Of a stretch of 64,000 nt of DNA, positions 8,464-17,926 are shown one piece after another (the first letter of the stretch is position 1; each line of letters starts with the position of its first letter). This stretch comes from JADKAV01 sp963769435 (GTDB lineage: Bacteria > Actinomycetota > Actinomycetes > S36-B12 > UBA10799). The notes beneath the pieces are model-generated. The model was not told the DNA's origin, did not search any database, and worked only from the letters and a program-made list of their open reading frames with translations. The position numbers and the translations under genes are program-made. The DNA is taken from the NCBI GenBank assembly GCA_963769435.1, contig CAVYLN010000002.1:248001-312000 (forward strand). Direction: 5' to 3'.

Positions 8464-10215
8464 ATGCATGCTCGTGAGACAAGTGCTCGCTTCGTGCCGA
8501 TACTCGGATGGTTGCCCCACTACCGGCGCGGTTGGCTGGTCGGCGACGGGCTGGCCGGTCTGGCGGTGGCAGCCGTCGCGATCCCGACCGCGATGGGGTA
8601 TTCGGCGGTCGCGCTGGTTCCCGTGCAGGTGGGCTTGTACGCCCTGCCCGCCGCCCTGATCATCTACGCGCTGCTGGGCACATCACGTCAGCTCGCGATC
8701 GGCCCCACCTCCACCGTTGCGATCATGTCGGGCGCGGTGGTCAGTCCGATGCTCGCCGGTGGCGACGCCGGACGTGCGATGACACTGACCGCTGCCGTGG
8801 CACTCGCCGCAGGTCTTTGGCTGAGCCTGTTCGGCCTCCTGCGTCTGGGGTGGGTCACGGACTTCATCTCCCGTCCGGTGATCGTGGGGTTCAGCTTCGG
8901 CCTCGGCCTCACCGTTCTGGCCAGTGAACTGCCGCATCTGCTCGGTCTACCGCCACAATCCGGGCACTTCATCCCCCGCGTGACGACGAGTCTGCGTGAG
9001 ATCGGGCAGACGAATGCTGTCACGCTGGCCATAGGCGTCGTCGCGCTGGCCATCGTGTTCATCGGCGCCAGCCGTGCCTCGGCGATTCCGTGGGCGCTGG
9101 TCGTGATGGCCCTGTCCGTGGTCGGTTCCCGGTTCTGGAGCAGTGAGGCCCACGGTGTGGAGGTCATCGGCAGCGTCCCCTCAGGGCTACCGTCGATCTC
9201 ACTTCCGGCGATATCGGGCTCGGACTTGACTGCCATCGTGCTCGGTGGTCTGGCCGTCGCCGTCGCCGCTCTTGGCGAGGGCCTGTCCGCCGCGAGGATC
9301 TTCGCGAGCCGCGCCAACCACCGGATCAACGCCGATTCGGAGTTCTTCGCCACGGGGATGGCGAACGTGGGGGCAGGACTCAGCGGCGGGATGAGCGTGT
9401 GCGGCAGCCTGAGTCGGACGGCTACCGCCGCCAACAGCGGTGCCCGCACGCAGGTGAGTGGGGTCGTTGCGGCGCTGGTGACGGTGCTCTTCCTGCTCAC
9501 GATGACGGGCTTGCTGACCGACGTGCCGCGGGTCGTGCTGTCCGCGATCGTCATCTTCAGTGTCTGGTTCCTCCTGGACGTGAAGACTCTGCGCTACTAC
9601 CAGCGGGTCCGGCGCAACGATCTCGTCGCGGCCGTCACCGGGCTGGCGGGAGTGCTGCTGTTCGGCCCGCTCTACGGGCTGCTCGCGGCGGTCGCGATGT
9701 CCCTACTCGGCCTTGTGTACCGATCCAGCCGCGTCCATATCGATGCCCTCGGGAAGATCCCTGGGGAGAAGGCCGGCTGGGGCGCCGTGGCCGGCCATCC
9801 GGAGCGCCAGGAACGCCCAGGCGTTCTGATATTGCGCTTCGACGCCCCCATCTTCTGGGCAAACTGCGAGGCGACCCACGTACGGATCCTGGAACTGGTC
9901 GACGGGAGCCCGGACCTCAAGTCGCTGGTGCTCGACCTCGAAGCCACCGGCCAGATGGACACCACCACGCTCGACATGCTGTCCGCACTCTTGACCGAAT
10001 TGCGCCGTCAGGATGTCGACCTGTTCATCGCGCGACTGCACTACCCGGCCCGGGTGGTGCTCGCCAGGGCCGGATTCACCGACCGGCTCGGCCCCGGACA
10101 CGTGTGGCACAGCATTTCGCAGACGGTGAAGGCGGCCAGCCTGCATGCCCAGGGCCACCCGCTGCCCGACCTCGGAGATGCCATCGCCATCGACCAGGAG
10201 CAGGCCGGGTCGTGA
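8464..10215 (+). CDS. SulP family anion transporter with STAS domain
   Basis: This 583-residue protein has the SulP layout: about twelve hydrophobic segments over residues 20-430 and a C-terminal STAS domain at about 455-565. Conserved SulP blocks are AVAIPTAMGYSAVALVPVQVG near residues 38-58 and SRQLAIGPTSTVAIMSG near 76-92. The STAS domain shows LILRFDAPIFWANCE and VLDLEATGQMDTTTLDML, where family members have a phosphorylatable or structural Ser/Thr region. Members carry sulfate, bicarbonate or dicarboxylates, and the ion cannot be told from sequence. It follows the SLC13 gene by 57 bp on the same strand and probably shares its transcript. Confidence 0.9.
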   Translation: MHARETSARFVPILGWLPHYRRGWLVGDGLAGLAVAAVAIPTAMGYSAVALVPVQVGLYALPAALIIYALLGTSRQLAIGPTSTVAIMSGAVVSPMLAGGDAGRAMTLTAAVALAAGLWLSLFGLLRLGWVTDFISRPVIVGFSFGLGLTVLASELPHLLGLPPQSGHFIPRVTTSLREIGQTNAVTLAIGVVALAIVFIGASRASAIPWALVVMALSVVGSRFWSSEAHGVEVIGSVPSGLPSISLPAISGSDLTAIVLGGLAVAVAALGEGLSAARIFASRANHRINADSEFFATGMANVGAGLSGGMSVCGSLSRTATAANSGARTQVSGVVAALVTVLFLLTMTGLLTDVPRVVLSAIVIFSVWFLLDVKTLRYYQRVRRNDLVAAVTGLAGVLLFGPLYGLLAAVAMSLLGLVYRSSRVHIDALGKIPGEKAGWGAVAGHPERQERPGVLILRFDAPIFWANCEATHVRILELVDGSPDLKSLVLDLEATGQMDTTTLDMLSALLTELRRQDVDLFIARLHYPARVVLARAGFTDRLGPGHVWHSISQTVKAASLHAQGHPLPDLGDAIAIDQEQAGS

Positions 10216-10330
10216 TCGTCGGCGCGGCGGCAGGTTCCCGGACGCAGGGCGCAGAGTTCGCTCAGCCGTGGCCAAACCCCACCCGCAGTCGGCAGACTGT
10301 CGGTACCAGCGCCCGAGCAGAGGATGACCG

Positions 10331-11164
10331 ATGAAGACCGTCGAGGGCAAGACCGTACTGATCACCGGGGCCGCGATGGGCCTCGGCAAGCTGTTCGCCC
10401 AGAGGGCCGTGGCCGACGGCGCTGCCGCGGTCGTCCTGTGGGACATCAACCAGCAGGAGTTGGAGCGAACCTCCGACGAGTTGGCGCAAGCCGGCGGCAC
10501 GATCCACCCGTACATCGTCGACGTGTCCTCGGCGGACGCCATCGCGGCGGCCGCGCAGATGGTGCGCGATGACGTGGGGATCGTGGACATCCTGATCAAC
10601 AATGCCGGCATCGTGAGGGGCAACGGATACTTCTGGGAGACCGACGACGTCGCAGCGATCGAGAAGACCATGGCCATCAACTCCTTGGCCCCCATGTACA
10701 TCACGCGGGAGTTCCTGCCCGACATGATCGCCCTGGGATCCGACTGCCGGATCGTCAACATCGCCTCGTCAGCCGGCCTCGTGGCCAACCCGCGGATGGC
10801 CGTCTACGCGGCCTCGAAATGGGCAGCGGTCGGCTGGTCGGACTCGGTCCGCCTGGAACTCGACCAAGCGGGGCACAGCCAGATCAAGGTCACGACGGTG
10901 TGCCCCACCTACATCAACACCGGCATGTTCGACGGCGCCAAAGGCATCTTCCTCACCCCGATGCTCGAGCAGGAGGAGGTGGTCGACGGGACCTGGAAGG
11001 AGATGCTGAAGGGCGGGCCGTTCCTGATCATCCCGTGGACCTCACGACTCAACAAGATTCTGACCGGCCTGCTCCCGGTGAGCATTCGGGACTTCTACCT
11101 CGAGCGCGTGGGCGTGTACCACTCCATGGACGAGTTCTCCGGCCACGAGAAGGCCGACGAGTAG
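10331..11164 (+). CDS. Short-chain dehydrogenase/reductase (SDR)
   Basis: This 277-residue NAD(P)-dependent oxidoreductase has the classical SDR motifs. The nucleotide-binding TGAAMGLG is near residues 13-20, NNAG is near 94-97, the catalytic Ser lies in IVNIASSAG near 145-150, and YAASK is near 160-164. Asp in VVLWDINQQE after the second strand favours NAD(H) over NADP(H). The C-terminus contains a hydrophobic stretch (LNKILTGLLPVSIRDFYLERVG) often seen in mycobacterial-type SDRs annotated as acting on lipid or retinol-like substrates. The substrate is unknown. The gene lies 115 bp after SulP on the same strand and is convergent with the lipase gene. Confidence 0.88.
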   Translation: MKTVEGKTVLITGAAMGLGKLFAQRAVADGAAAVVLWDINQQELERTSDELAQAGGTIHPYIVDVSSADAIAAAAQMVRDDVGIVDILINNAGIVRGNGYFWETDDVAAIEKTMAINSLAPMYITREFLPDMIALGSDCRIVNIASSAGLVANPRMAVYAASKWAAVGWSDSVRLELDQAGHSQIKVTTVCPTYINTGMFDGAKGIFLTPMLEQEEVVDGTWKEMLKGGPFLIIPWTSRLNKILTGLLPVSIRDFYLERVGVYHSMDEFSGHEKADE

Positions 11165-11189
11165 CACGCAGGACTGGCCGCTCAAGCCT

Positions 11190-12015
11190 TCAGATCAGGG
11201 GCTGCAACCAGGCCAGGACATCCTCGAAGACCTCCGCCTGCTCCGGCTCGTTGTGAGGTTCGTGGTACATGCCCTCGTATTCGATCAACGTCACGTCACC
11301 GGTGATCTGCTCGGTGAACACCTTGCTCGCGCTCGGGACGGTGAGGCGATCGGCGGTGCCGTGGATGATCAGCAGTGGCACCGGGAATCCGGTCTGCGCC
11401 ATCATCGCGTCCATCGCGCTGAATGTCTGTTTGGCGAGTCCGAACGAACCCTTGTCGTGCACGAGCGGGTCGGCCTTGTAGGCGGCGACGACCTCAGGGT
11501 CCCGACTGACTCCTTCGGGGTCCAGCCCGGTGGGAATCGCGATGCTCGGCAGCAGGCCACCCAGAAGGTTGGCCATCGCGAACTTGACCTTCTGCTCGCG
11601 CAACTCGCTGTCCAGCGCCGGCGCGGACGCGACGAGGCCGGCGATGTCGGGCTGGCGCTGCACCGTGTAGGTCATGGAGATCAGCCCACCCAGGGAGTGT
11701 CCGTACACGAAGACCGGGAGGCCCGGGTACTCGGACCGGGCATGCGCGACAAGATCGGCCACGTCCGCGACCGCCTCGGCCATGCGCAAGTCACCACGGC
11801 CGCCGCTCGATTGACCATGACCGCGCAGGTCCATGGCGAACACGGCGAACCCGGTATCGGTGAACCGCTGCAGCCAGGTGTCCGTACCGGCTCGAGTGCT
11901 CGCCGAGTCCGTGGATCAGGACGACGACGGCGCGCGGAGCGTCGTCAGGACGCCAGGTCTGGCGGAAGATGTCGGCACCGTCAGGGGCAGTATGAGTCGT
12001 TTCGTCGTGTTTCAC
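11190..12015 (-). CDS. Alpha/beta hydrolase, monoacylglycerol lipase-like, one frameshift
   Basis: This serine hydrolase of about 275 residues is of the monoacylglycerol lipase type, which releases fatty acid from monoglycerides. The oxyanion-side motif is VLIHGLGEHSSRYGHL, the nucleophile elbow is YGHSLGG, the acid is Asp in IIHGTADRLTVP, and the base is His in YEGMYHEPHNEP. The frame changes once, near 11875-11885: the N-terminus from ATG 12015 runs through SSRYGHL, and the continuation RFTDTGFAVFAMDLRGHG is one base out of phase. Either side alone lacks part of the fold, so the gene is real and the shift is probably an error. It is convergent with the SDR gene. Confidence 0.82.
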
Positions 12016-12048
12016 CTGTGCATTGTCTCCGAAGCCCCGTGGATCAGA

Positions 12049-12213
12049 TCACGCGGTGGGCACCGTGTCGCGTAACACGGGTCCTGCCATGAGCGCAGCC
12101 GGCGGCACCGGACCCGTCCCGGTCAGGCCCCTTGGGACGGTCTTGGATGACCTCCGCCCAGTAGATGCGCGGTACGGGAGTCCATGTACTGCATGACTGC
12201 GGATGTGCTTCAT
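12049..12213 (-). CDS. Possible 54-residue small protein, unknown
   Basis: A short frame of 54 codons starts at ATG 12213, with GAGGAGG placed four bases upstream, the best ribosome site in this gap. The product (MKHIRSHAVHGLPYRAS at the start, ending RDTVPTA) is basic and matches no family I know. The rest of the 12016-12380 gap between the lipase and heliorhodopsin genes holds no other candidate. A frameshift may also hide a different reading, since a second overlapping frame begins MQYMDSRTAHLLGGGH. I report it because of the ribosome site only. Confidence 0.25.
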   Translation of the reverse strand: MKHIRSHAVHGLPYRASTGRRSSKTVPRGLTGTGPVPPAALMAGPVLRDTVPTA

Positions 12214-12380
12214 GTGGACCTCCTCGCGGACGTCCGGTCGGGCAGCAGCCCACCGTCCGTTCACTGCGGCAATGTTCACCGCCATGTCACAGATCGGGGG
12301 CCTGAGGCGAGGACGATCGGAACGGCGACGCGGCTCTACAACCGTACGTCCGAAGTTGATCACTGGGAATCCCAGGAACG

Positions 12381-13160
12381 CTACGGGATCAGCGTGTTCG
12401 CGAACACCTGCCACGCCAGGATCGACTTCGCGACCAGGCTCAGGATGATGTAGGCCCGCTCCCCCCGCAGGTAGTCCGACCACTTGCCGACCGGCTTGTA
12501 CTGCAGCCACTGCACGAGAGCGAACGAGTTGAACAACACGAACAGCGAGAGCACGATCCCGTAGACGAAACCCGGAGTCTGCACGTCGGAGGCCGCTCCC
12601 GGCGCCATCACCATCACGAGCACCACCACCCAGGGGACGACCCCGGCCAGGCACCCGAAGAAGAACGGCAGCAGGCTCCCGCCCGGATCCTCGTACTTCT
12701 CCTGCAGCCATCCGAAGAGGATCATCGAAGCGTTCACACCGAACAGCCCGAGCAATGCTGCGAAGTTGAAGATCCCCACGATCTGCGCGATCAGCACGAT
12801 CATGACCGACGAGCTCAAGGAGTACTCGACCCATCGGAAGTAGTTGTGTCGCGCGGCGAGACCGTCGGCGTATCGCTGATAGAACCACGGACTGGCCACG
12901 ATGAAGTGGAAGAGAGCGGACAACAGGAAGAACAGGCCGACACCCCATGCGAGGCGGATGTCGAAAAGGACGACGGGCTCGGAAGCCGGAGTCCCGGGAG
13001 GCCCGGCAACGTACGAGGCGGTCACCGGAAGGCTGAAGTCGGTGGACAGCGCCACGATCAGCAGGAACTGCACGAAGTGGACGAGCCCGGCGACGATGTT
13101 CCAGACCCGGAGTCGCCCGACGTCGATGGCCGCGGTTGTGCTCATGGTTGACTGTTTCAC
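12381..13160 (-). CDS. Heliorhodopsin
   Basis: This is a seven-transmembrane retinal protein of the heliorhodopsin family, which lies in the membrane opposite way round to type 1 rhodopsins, with the N-terminus inside. Counting from ATG 13145 gives 254 residues, the usual length. The retinal Schiff-base lysine sits in LSLVAKSILAWQVF (K240), and the glutamate counterion in FRWVEYSLSSSVMIVLIA (E107), the same position as in the founding member. Other family blocks are FSLPVTASYVAG, FGCLAGVVPW and NSFALVQWLQYK. A GTG at 13160 with GGAGAA nine bases before it gives five more residues and is my preferred start. It follows the CYTH gene closely on the same strand. No retinal or carotenoid synthesis gene is in the window. 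Function is unknown; it is not expected to pump ions. Confidence 0.93.
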   Translation of the reverse strand: MKQSTMSTTAAIDVGRLRVWNIVAGLVHFVQFLLIVALSTDFSLPVTASYVAGPPGTPASEPVVLFDIRLAWGVGLFFLLSALFHFIVASPWFYQRYADGLAARHNYFRWVEYSLSSSVMIVLIAQIVGIFNFAALLGLFGVNASMILFGWLQEKYEDPGGSLLPFFFGCLAGVVPWVVVLVMVMAPGAASDVQTPGFVYGIVLSLFVLFNSFALVQWLQYKPVGKWSDYLRGERAYIILSLVAKSILAWQVFANTLIP

Positions 13161-13197
13161 GCGGGGCGATTCTCCGCAGAACTGCTGTCCATACCAG

Positions 13198-13677
13198 TCA
13201 CTCCGAGGCGCCCCAGACACTGAAGGGTGAGCGGGCGAGGTTGACGTTGTAGTAGCGGTCATCGTCCGACACCTCGAGGCCTGCCCAGGCCGGTTTCACG
13301 AACACCTCGTCCTCGGACCCCAATTCCACCTCGGCCATCACCAGGCCGGCGTTGTCTCCGGCGAAGACGTCCACCTCCCAGGTGTGGCCGCCGACCGGGA
13401 CGAGATGGCGGACCTTGTCGATCACGGGACCCTGCGCGAGTTCGTCGAGCATCGCCCGGGCATCGGCGACGGGCACCTCGTACTCGAACTCACTTCGGGA
13501 GATGTTCGTCGACGTCCCCTTCAACGTCAGGTAGGCCCGATCCCCCCTGATCCGGATCCGCAGCGTCAACGTGGCGGTGGACGCCAAGTAGCCCTGCACG
13601 ATGTGCGTCTCCTGCGCGACGTTCCCCCGCCACGAGTCTCCGACCACCAAGAACTTGCGCTCGATCTCCACACCCAT
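13198..13677 (-). CDS. CYTH domain protein, triphosphatase-like
   Basis: This 159-residue protein consists of one CYTH (triphosphate tunnel) domain. It opens with EIERKFLV, the ExExK motif that binds metal and triphosphate, and has the alternating charged strands expected of the tunnel: LRIRIRGDRAYLTLKG, EFEYEVP, WEVDVFAGDNAGLVMAEVEL. Bacterial members studied hydrolyse inorganic triphosphate or related compounds with magnesium. The C-terminal DDDRYYNVNLARSPF is also typical of bacterial CYTH proteins. It lies 30 bp after the LLM oxidoreductase and about 37 bp before heliorhodopsin, all on the minus strand, so the three probably form one transcript. Confidence 0.88.
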   Translation of the reverse strand: MGVEIERKFLVVGDSWRGNVAQETHIVQGYLASTATLTLRIRIRGDRAYLTLKGTSTNISRSEFEYEVPVADARAMLDELAQGPVIDKVRHLVPVGGHTWEVDVFAGDNAGLVMAEVELGSEDEVFVKPAWAGLEVSDDDRYYNVNLARSPFSVWGASE

Positions 13678-13707
13678 GACGGCATCCTCGCACGTGGCGC
13701 CGCTGGC

Positions 13708-14586
13708 TCAGGGTTGTAGACGGGCGCAGATCTCGTCGAAGACTTCGACCGGTGGCCCGGGGAGTTCCGGGTCCTGTGGTCGGGGCCAGTGCACGACGAC
13801 GTCGGTGAACCCCAGAGTCTTTAGCCTGCCGCAGAAGTCGTCCCATGCCGCCAAGGATGACTGCTGCCACCGTGACTCAAGCCCAGCCAACGCCATTCTG
13901 CGGATTGAGGAGGGGTCCCTGTCCGCGGCCTCGCAGGCCTCACTCAGACGATCGACCTGCGCCTCGACCGCGGTGAACCAGTCGTCGGGCCCGTCGTGCT
14001 CACGCACCGGGCCGTACGTGACCCAGGTGTCGCCATGGTTGGCCGCCACCCGCATCGCCCGCGGGCCGGCGCCGGCCACTGTGAACGGGACCCTCGGTCG
14101 CTGCACGCAGCCCGGGTGAGTTCGCGACTCCTGCACGGTGTAGAAGGTCCCTGCGTGAGATGCCCGCTCATTGCGCAGGAGTTCGTCCAGAACGTGCACG
14201 AACTCCTCGAATCGGGTGGCCCGGTCGTTGGGTGACAACGGATCACCCCCGAGCACCGAGGCGTCGTAGCCGGCGCCGCCGGCACCCACACCCAGGTCCA
14301 CGCGGCCACCGCTGATCTGATCGAGGGTCATCACGTCCTTGGCCAACAGCCCCGGGTGCCGGAAGTTCGGGCTGGTCACCAAGGTGCCGATCCGGAGGGT
14401 GGTCGTCACTGCGGCAACCGCCCCCAGGAGCGGCACGGTCCCAAGCCACGGACCGTCCCGCAGCGAGCGCCAGGACAGGTGATCGTAGGTCCACGCGGTC
14501 GTGAAGCCACGCTGTTCGGCCTCCAGCCACCTGGGCCGCAGTTGTTGCCAACCGCTGTCCGGAAGGATGGCGACACCGATACGCAT
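13708..14586 (-). CDS. LLM class (luciferase-like) flavin/F420-dependent oxidoreductase
   Basis: This 292-residue luciferase-like TIM-barrel oxidoreductase uses FMN or F420. Family blocks are MRIGVAILPDSGWQQLRP at the start, TAWTYDHLSW, TTTLRIGTLVTSPNFRHP, LDQISGGRVDLGVGAGG and FTVAGAGPRAMRVAANHG. The substrate cannot be predicted. It is the first gene of a tight minus-strand run with the CYTH and heliorhodopsin genes, with spacings of 30 and about 37 bp. Upstream lies a 270 bp gap filled by two hairpins and shared with the divergent flavoprotein gene. Confidence 0.85.
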   Translation of the reverse strand: MRIGVAILPDSGWQQLRPRWLEAEQRGFTTAWTYDHLSWRSLRDGPWLGTVPLLGAVAAVTTTLRIGTLVTSPNFRHPGLLAKDVMTLDQISGGRVDLGVGAGGAGYDASVLGGDPLSPNDRATRFEEFVHVLDELLRNERASHAGTFYTVQESRTHPGCVQRPRVPFTVAGAGPRAMRVAANHGDTWVTYGPVREHDGPDDWFTAVEAQVDRLSEACEAADRDPSSIRRMALAGLESRWQQSSLAAWDDFCGRLKTLGFTDVVVHWPRPQDPELPGPPVEVFDEICARLQP

Positions 14587-14643
14587 GCGGTCAGCCTAGG
14601 TCTTGGCACGACGGCTCTGATCGAGCAATGCGCCCGGCACTGC

Positions 14644-14785
14644 CTCCAAGTTCGCGCACACCCCTGCATTGCTGTTCATCTATCCGCGCGAAGATGGAGA
14701 TTGGAACCAGTTCATAGACGACAAATCGGGCGCCAAATCCTCCAACCTCCCGCAAGAGCGACCGAGGATCGCGGGAAGTTGGAGG
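14644..14785. repeat. Two intergenic hairpins with CTCCAA/TTGGAG core
   Basis: Two inverted repeats lie side by side between divergent genes. The first pairs 14644-14657 with 14686-14699 (12 of 14 bases). The second pairs 14739-14753 (CCTCCAACCTCCCGC) with 14771-14785 (GCGGGAAGTTGGAGG), 14 of 15 bases. Neither is followed by a T run, so a simple terminator is unlikely in this divergent setting. The same core recurs in hairpins near 33.6, 52.4 and 57.0 kb. Confidence 0.7.
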
Positions 14786-14856
14786 TGAACAGGCGGTGGA
14801 TGGCGCCCGCGTCGAACCCGTGAAAGCCTGAACGCAAGCCCACGTGAGGAGTTTTG

Positions 14857-16083
14857 ATGCCCAGCGACCAGAATTTCGTGATCGTCGGAGCCGGGTTGGC
14901 CGGTGCGAAGGCGGCGGAGGCACTGCGGGCGGAAGGTTTCACCGGCAGCATCACGCTCATCGGCGACGAGCCGCACCGGCCGTACGAACGTCCACCGCTG
15001 TCGAAGGGCTATCTACAGGGCAGCAGCAAGCGCGAGGAGGTGTTCGTCCACCCGGAGGACTGGTACCGAGCCCACGACGTGACATTGCGACTGAACACGG
15101 CAGTGGAGCGCATCGATCGAGGCGATCACGTTGTCGTGCTCACCGACGGGTCATCGGTGAGCTACGACAAACTGCTTCTCACCACCGGTTCCTCCCCCCG
15201 TCCGTTGACCGTGCCGGGCAGTGATCTAGAAGGGGTCGAGTACCTACGTAGGCTGGACGACAGCGAACGTATCCGTGACCGCTTCGGTAAGGGCGGACGG
15301 CTGGTCGCCATCGGCGGCGGGTGGATCGGCCTCGAGGCAGCCGCCGCTGCGCGCGCCGCCGGGCTCGACGTGACGATCCTGGAGGTGGCTGACCTGCCCC
15401 TCCAACGAGTGCTCGGTGACGATGTCGCCCGGGTCTTCGCCGACCTACACGAGCGGAACGGCGTCGATCTGCGGTTCGGCGTCCAGGTGGAGGAGATACT
15501 CGGCGACCACCACGTCACCGGCGTACGCCTTGCGGACGGATCGGAGGTCCCGGCGGACGTGGTGCTGGTCGGGGTCGGCATCACCCCGAACGTCGCTCTG
15601 GCCGAGCAGGCGGGGCTCGACGTGGACAACGGGATCGTGGTCGACGAGCATCTGCGGACCTCGGACCCCGATATCTATGCGGCCGGGGATGTTGCGAATG
15701 CAAACCATCCGGTCCTCGGCAAACACATCCGGGTGGAACACTGGGCGAACGCACTGAACCAACCGGTCATCGCCGCGAGGTCGATGCTGGGCCTCGATGC
15801 GACCTACGACCGCAGTCCCTACTTCTACAGCGACCAGTTCGACCTGGGCATGGAGTACACCGGATACGTCGAGCCGGGCGATTACGACCGCGTGGTCTTC
15901 CGTGGGGATCCGGCGGCTGGGGAGTTCATCGCGTTCTGGACCAATGACGGCCGCGTGCTGGCGGGCATGAACGTCAACGTGTGGGACGTGACCGACGACA
16001 TCAAGGCTCTCGTCCGATCCACCGAGGCCATCGACCTCGACGCGCTCGCGGATCCGGACACACCACTGTCCTCGCTCGTCTGA
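14857..16083 (+). CDS. FAD-dependent NAD(P)H:ferredoxin/rubredoxin reductase-like oxidoreductase
   Basis: This flavoprotein of about 408 residues belongs to the family supplying electrons to ferredoxins of P450 and Rieske dioxygenase systems. The FAD-binding Rossmann motif is VIVGAGLAGAKAAEAL near residues 8-23. The active-site region has RPYERPPLSKGYL. The NAD(P)H Rossmann motif is AIGGGWIGLEAAAAARAAG near 150-168, and the second FAD motif is DIYAAGDVANA near 270-280. The C-terminal reductase domain contains VEHWANALNQ and YFYSDQFDLGMEYTG. ATG at 14857 with GAGGAG upstream is preferred over the adjacent TTG. No ferredoxin or oxygenase partner is nearby. Confidence 0.9.
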   Translation: MPSDQNFVIVGAGLAGAKAAEALRAEGFTGSITLIGDEPHRPYERPPLSKGYLQGSSKREEVFVHPEDWYRAHDVTLRLNTAVERIDRGDHVVVLTDGSSVSYDKLLLTTGSSPRPLTVPGSDLEGVEYLRRLDDSERIRDRFGKGGRLVAIGGGWIGLEAAAAARAAGLDVTILEVADLPLQRVLGDDVARVFADLHERNGVDLRFGVQVEEILGDHHVTGVRLADGSEVPADVVLVGVGITPNVALAEQAGLDVDNGIVVDEHLRTSDPDIYAAGDVANANHPVLGKHIRVEHWANALNQPVIAARSMLGLDATYDRSPYFYSDQFDLGMEYTGYVEPGDYDRVVFRGDPAAGEFIAFWTNDGRVLAGMNVNVWDVTDDIKALVRSTEAIDLDALADPDTPLSSLV

Positions 16084-16193
16084 TCGATCCGTCGGCCGGC
16101 ACCCGGACTCGGGGCTGCAGACCACAGTAGGGTCGAAGTGCGCTTCCGCCAGGGTCGCCCGGAAGGGCGCCCGCTTGCTCAACAGGAGATCTC

Positions 16194-17922
16194 GTGACCG
16201 ACGAACAGCAGACCTCAGGACCCGCGGACGCTCCTACGTTCTCGGACCTGGGTCTCAGTGATGCCGTGCTGAAGACCCTGCACGATGTCGGGTACGAGAG
16301 CCCGTCACCCATTCAGGCAGCGACCATCCCGCGCGTTGCTGGCGGATCGCGACGTCGTGGGGTTGGCCCAGACCGGCACCGGCAAGACCGCCGCCTTCGC
16401 CCTTCCCATCCTGGATCGCCTGGACCTGTCCCAGAAGAACCCCCAGGCGCTGGTTCTGGCGCCGACGCGGGAACTCGCACTTCAGGTCTGCGAGGCCTTC
16501 GAGCGCTACGCCGCCCGGATGCGTGGCGTGAAGGTGCTGCCCGTGTACGGCGGGCAGGGCTACGGAGTGCAACTCAGCGCCTTGCGACGTGGTGTCCACG
16601 TTGTGGTCGGCACGCCGGGCCGGATCATGGACCACTTGGAGAAGGGAACACTCAACCTCTCCGAGCTTCGATTCCTGGTGCTCGACGAGGCCGACGAGAT
16701 GCTCAACATGGGGTTCGCGGAGGATGTGGAGACGATCCTCGCCGAGACCCCGACTGAGAAGCAGGTGGCGCTGTTCTCCGCGACGATGCCGGCGCAAATC
16801 CGGCGGCTGTCGAAGAAGTACCTGAACGAGCCCGCCGAGATCACCGTCAAGAACAAGACGACCACGTCGGCCAACACCACCCAGCGGTACCTGATCGTGT
16901 CCTACCCGCAGAAGGTGGACGCTCTGACCCGCATCCTCGAGGTCGAGAACTTCGAGGGCATGATCGTCTTCGTCCGCACGAAGAACGAGACGGAGACGCT
17001 GGCCGAGAAACTGCGCGCCCGCGGATTCTCCGCCATGGCGATCAACGGTGACGTGCCACAAGTGCAACGAGAACGGACCGTGAACCAACTGAAGTCAGGC
17101 AAGCTCGACATCCTCGTCGCCACGGACGTGGCCGCCCGCGGACTGGATGTCGAACGCATCAGCCATGTCGTCAACTTCGACATTCCGACGGACACCGAAT
17201 CGTATGTCCACCGCATCGGACGGACCGGCCGGGCCGGCCGCAGTGGTGACGCCATCTCGTTCGTCACACCACGCGAGAAGTACTTGTTGAAGGCCATCGA
17301 GAAGGCCACACGACAGCCGCTCACCCCGATGCAGTTGCCGACAACCGAAGACATCAATGTCACACGACTGGCCCGTTTCGATGAGGCGATAACGCAAGCC
17401 CTGGATTCCGACGATGTGGGGTTCTTCCGCGATGTGGTGGCTCACTACGTGCGGGAGCACGACGTGCCCGAGGGCGATGTGGCGGCCGCGCTGGCGGTCG
17501 TCCTGCAAGGCGACACTCCGCTGCTGCTGGAACCTGAACCGGAGCGACCGGCATACCGGGAGCGCCCGGACCGCGAGCAGCAGCGGAAGCCACGCAGCGA
17601 AGATGGCAGGCCAAGGCGAGCGCGCGGACGCACCGACGTGCCCATGGCCACCTACCGCCTCAGCGTCGGCAAGAGACACAAGGTGCAGCCACGCCAGATC
17701 GTCGGGGCGCTGGCCAACGAGGGGGGCCTCAACAGCCGGGACTTCGGCCATATCGATATCCGGGGGGACCACTCCCTGGTCGAGTTGCCAGCAGAACTAC
17801 CTGCCGACACCTGGACGAAACTGCGCAAGACGCGCATCTCGGGGAAGTTGATCGATCTCACGCTCGACAGCGACGGCCCCTACGAACAGCGCAAACCCCG
17901 GCACAAGAAGAAGCGCACCTGA
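16194..17922 (+). CDS. DEAD-box ATP-dependent RNA helicase with DbpA-type RNA-binding domain, one frameshift
   Basis: This RNA helicase of about 575 residues resembles DeaD/CsdA, which remodels structured RNA in ribosome assembly and cold adaptation. Motifs in order are the Q-motif region FSDLGLSDAVLKTL and PSPIQAATIP, motif I AQTGTGKT, Ia PTRELALQ, II LDEADEML, III FSATMP, and VI HRIGRTGRAGR. A basic linker is followed by a DbpA-like RNA-binding domain (YRLSVGKRHKVQPRQIVGAL) and the tail HKKKRT. The start is GTG 16194 with AGGAGA upstream. An extra base near 16331, in a CCCGCGCG stretch, separates the Q motif from ALLADRDVVGLAQTGTGKT; removing it restores one continuous protein. Confidence 0.9.
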
Positions 17923-17926
17923 GTCG

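Noticed and set aside
12049..12948. 299-codon minus frame overlapping heliorhodopsin
   Set aside because: Same strand but another frame than heliorhodopsin, no homology, composition of a shadow frame. Only the short part starting at 12213 has a ribosome site and is listed with low confidence.
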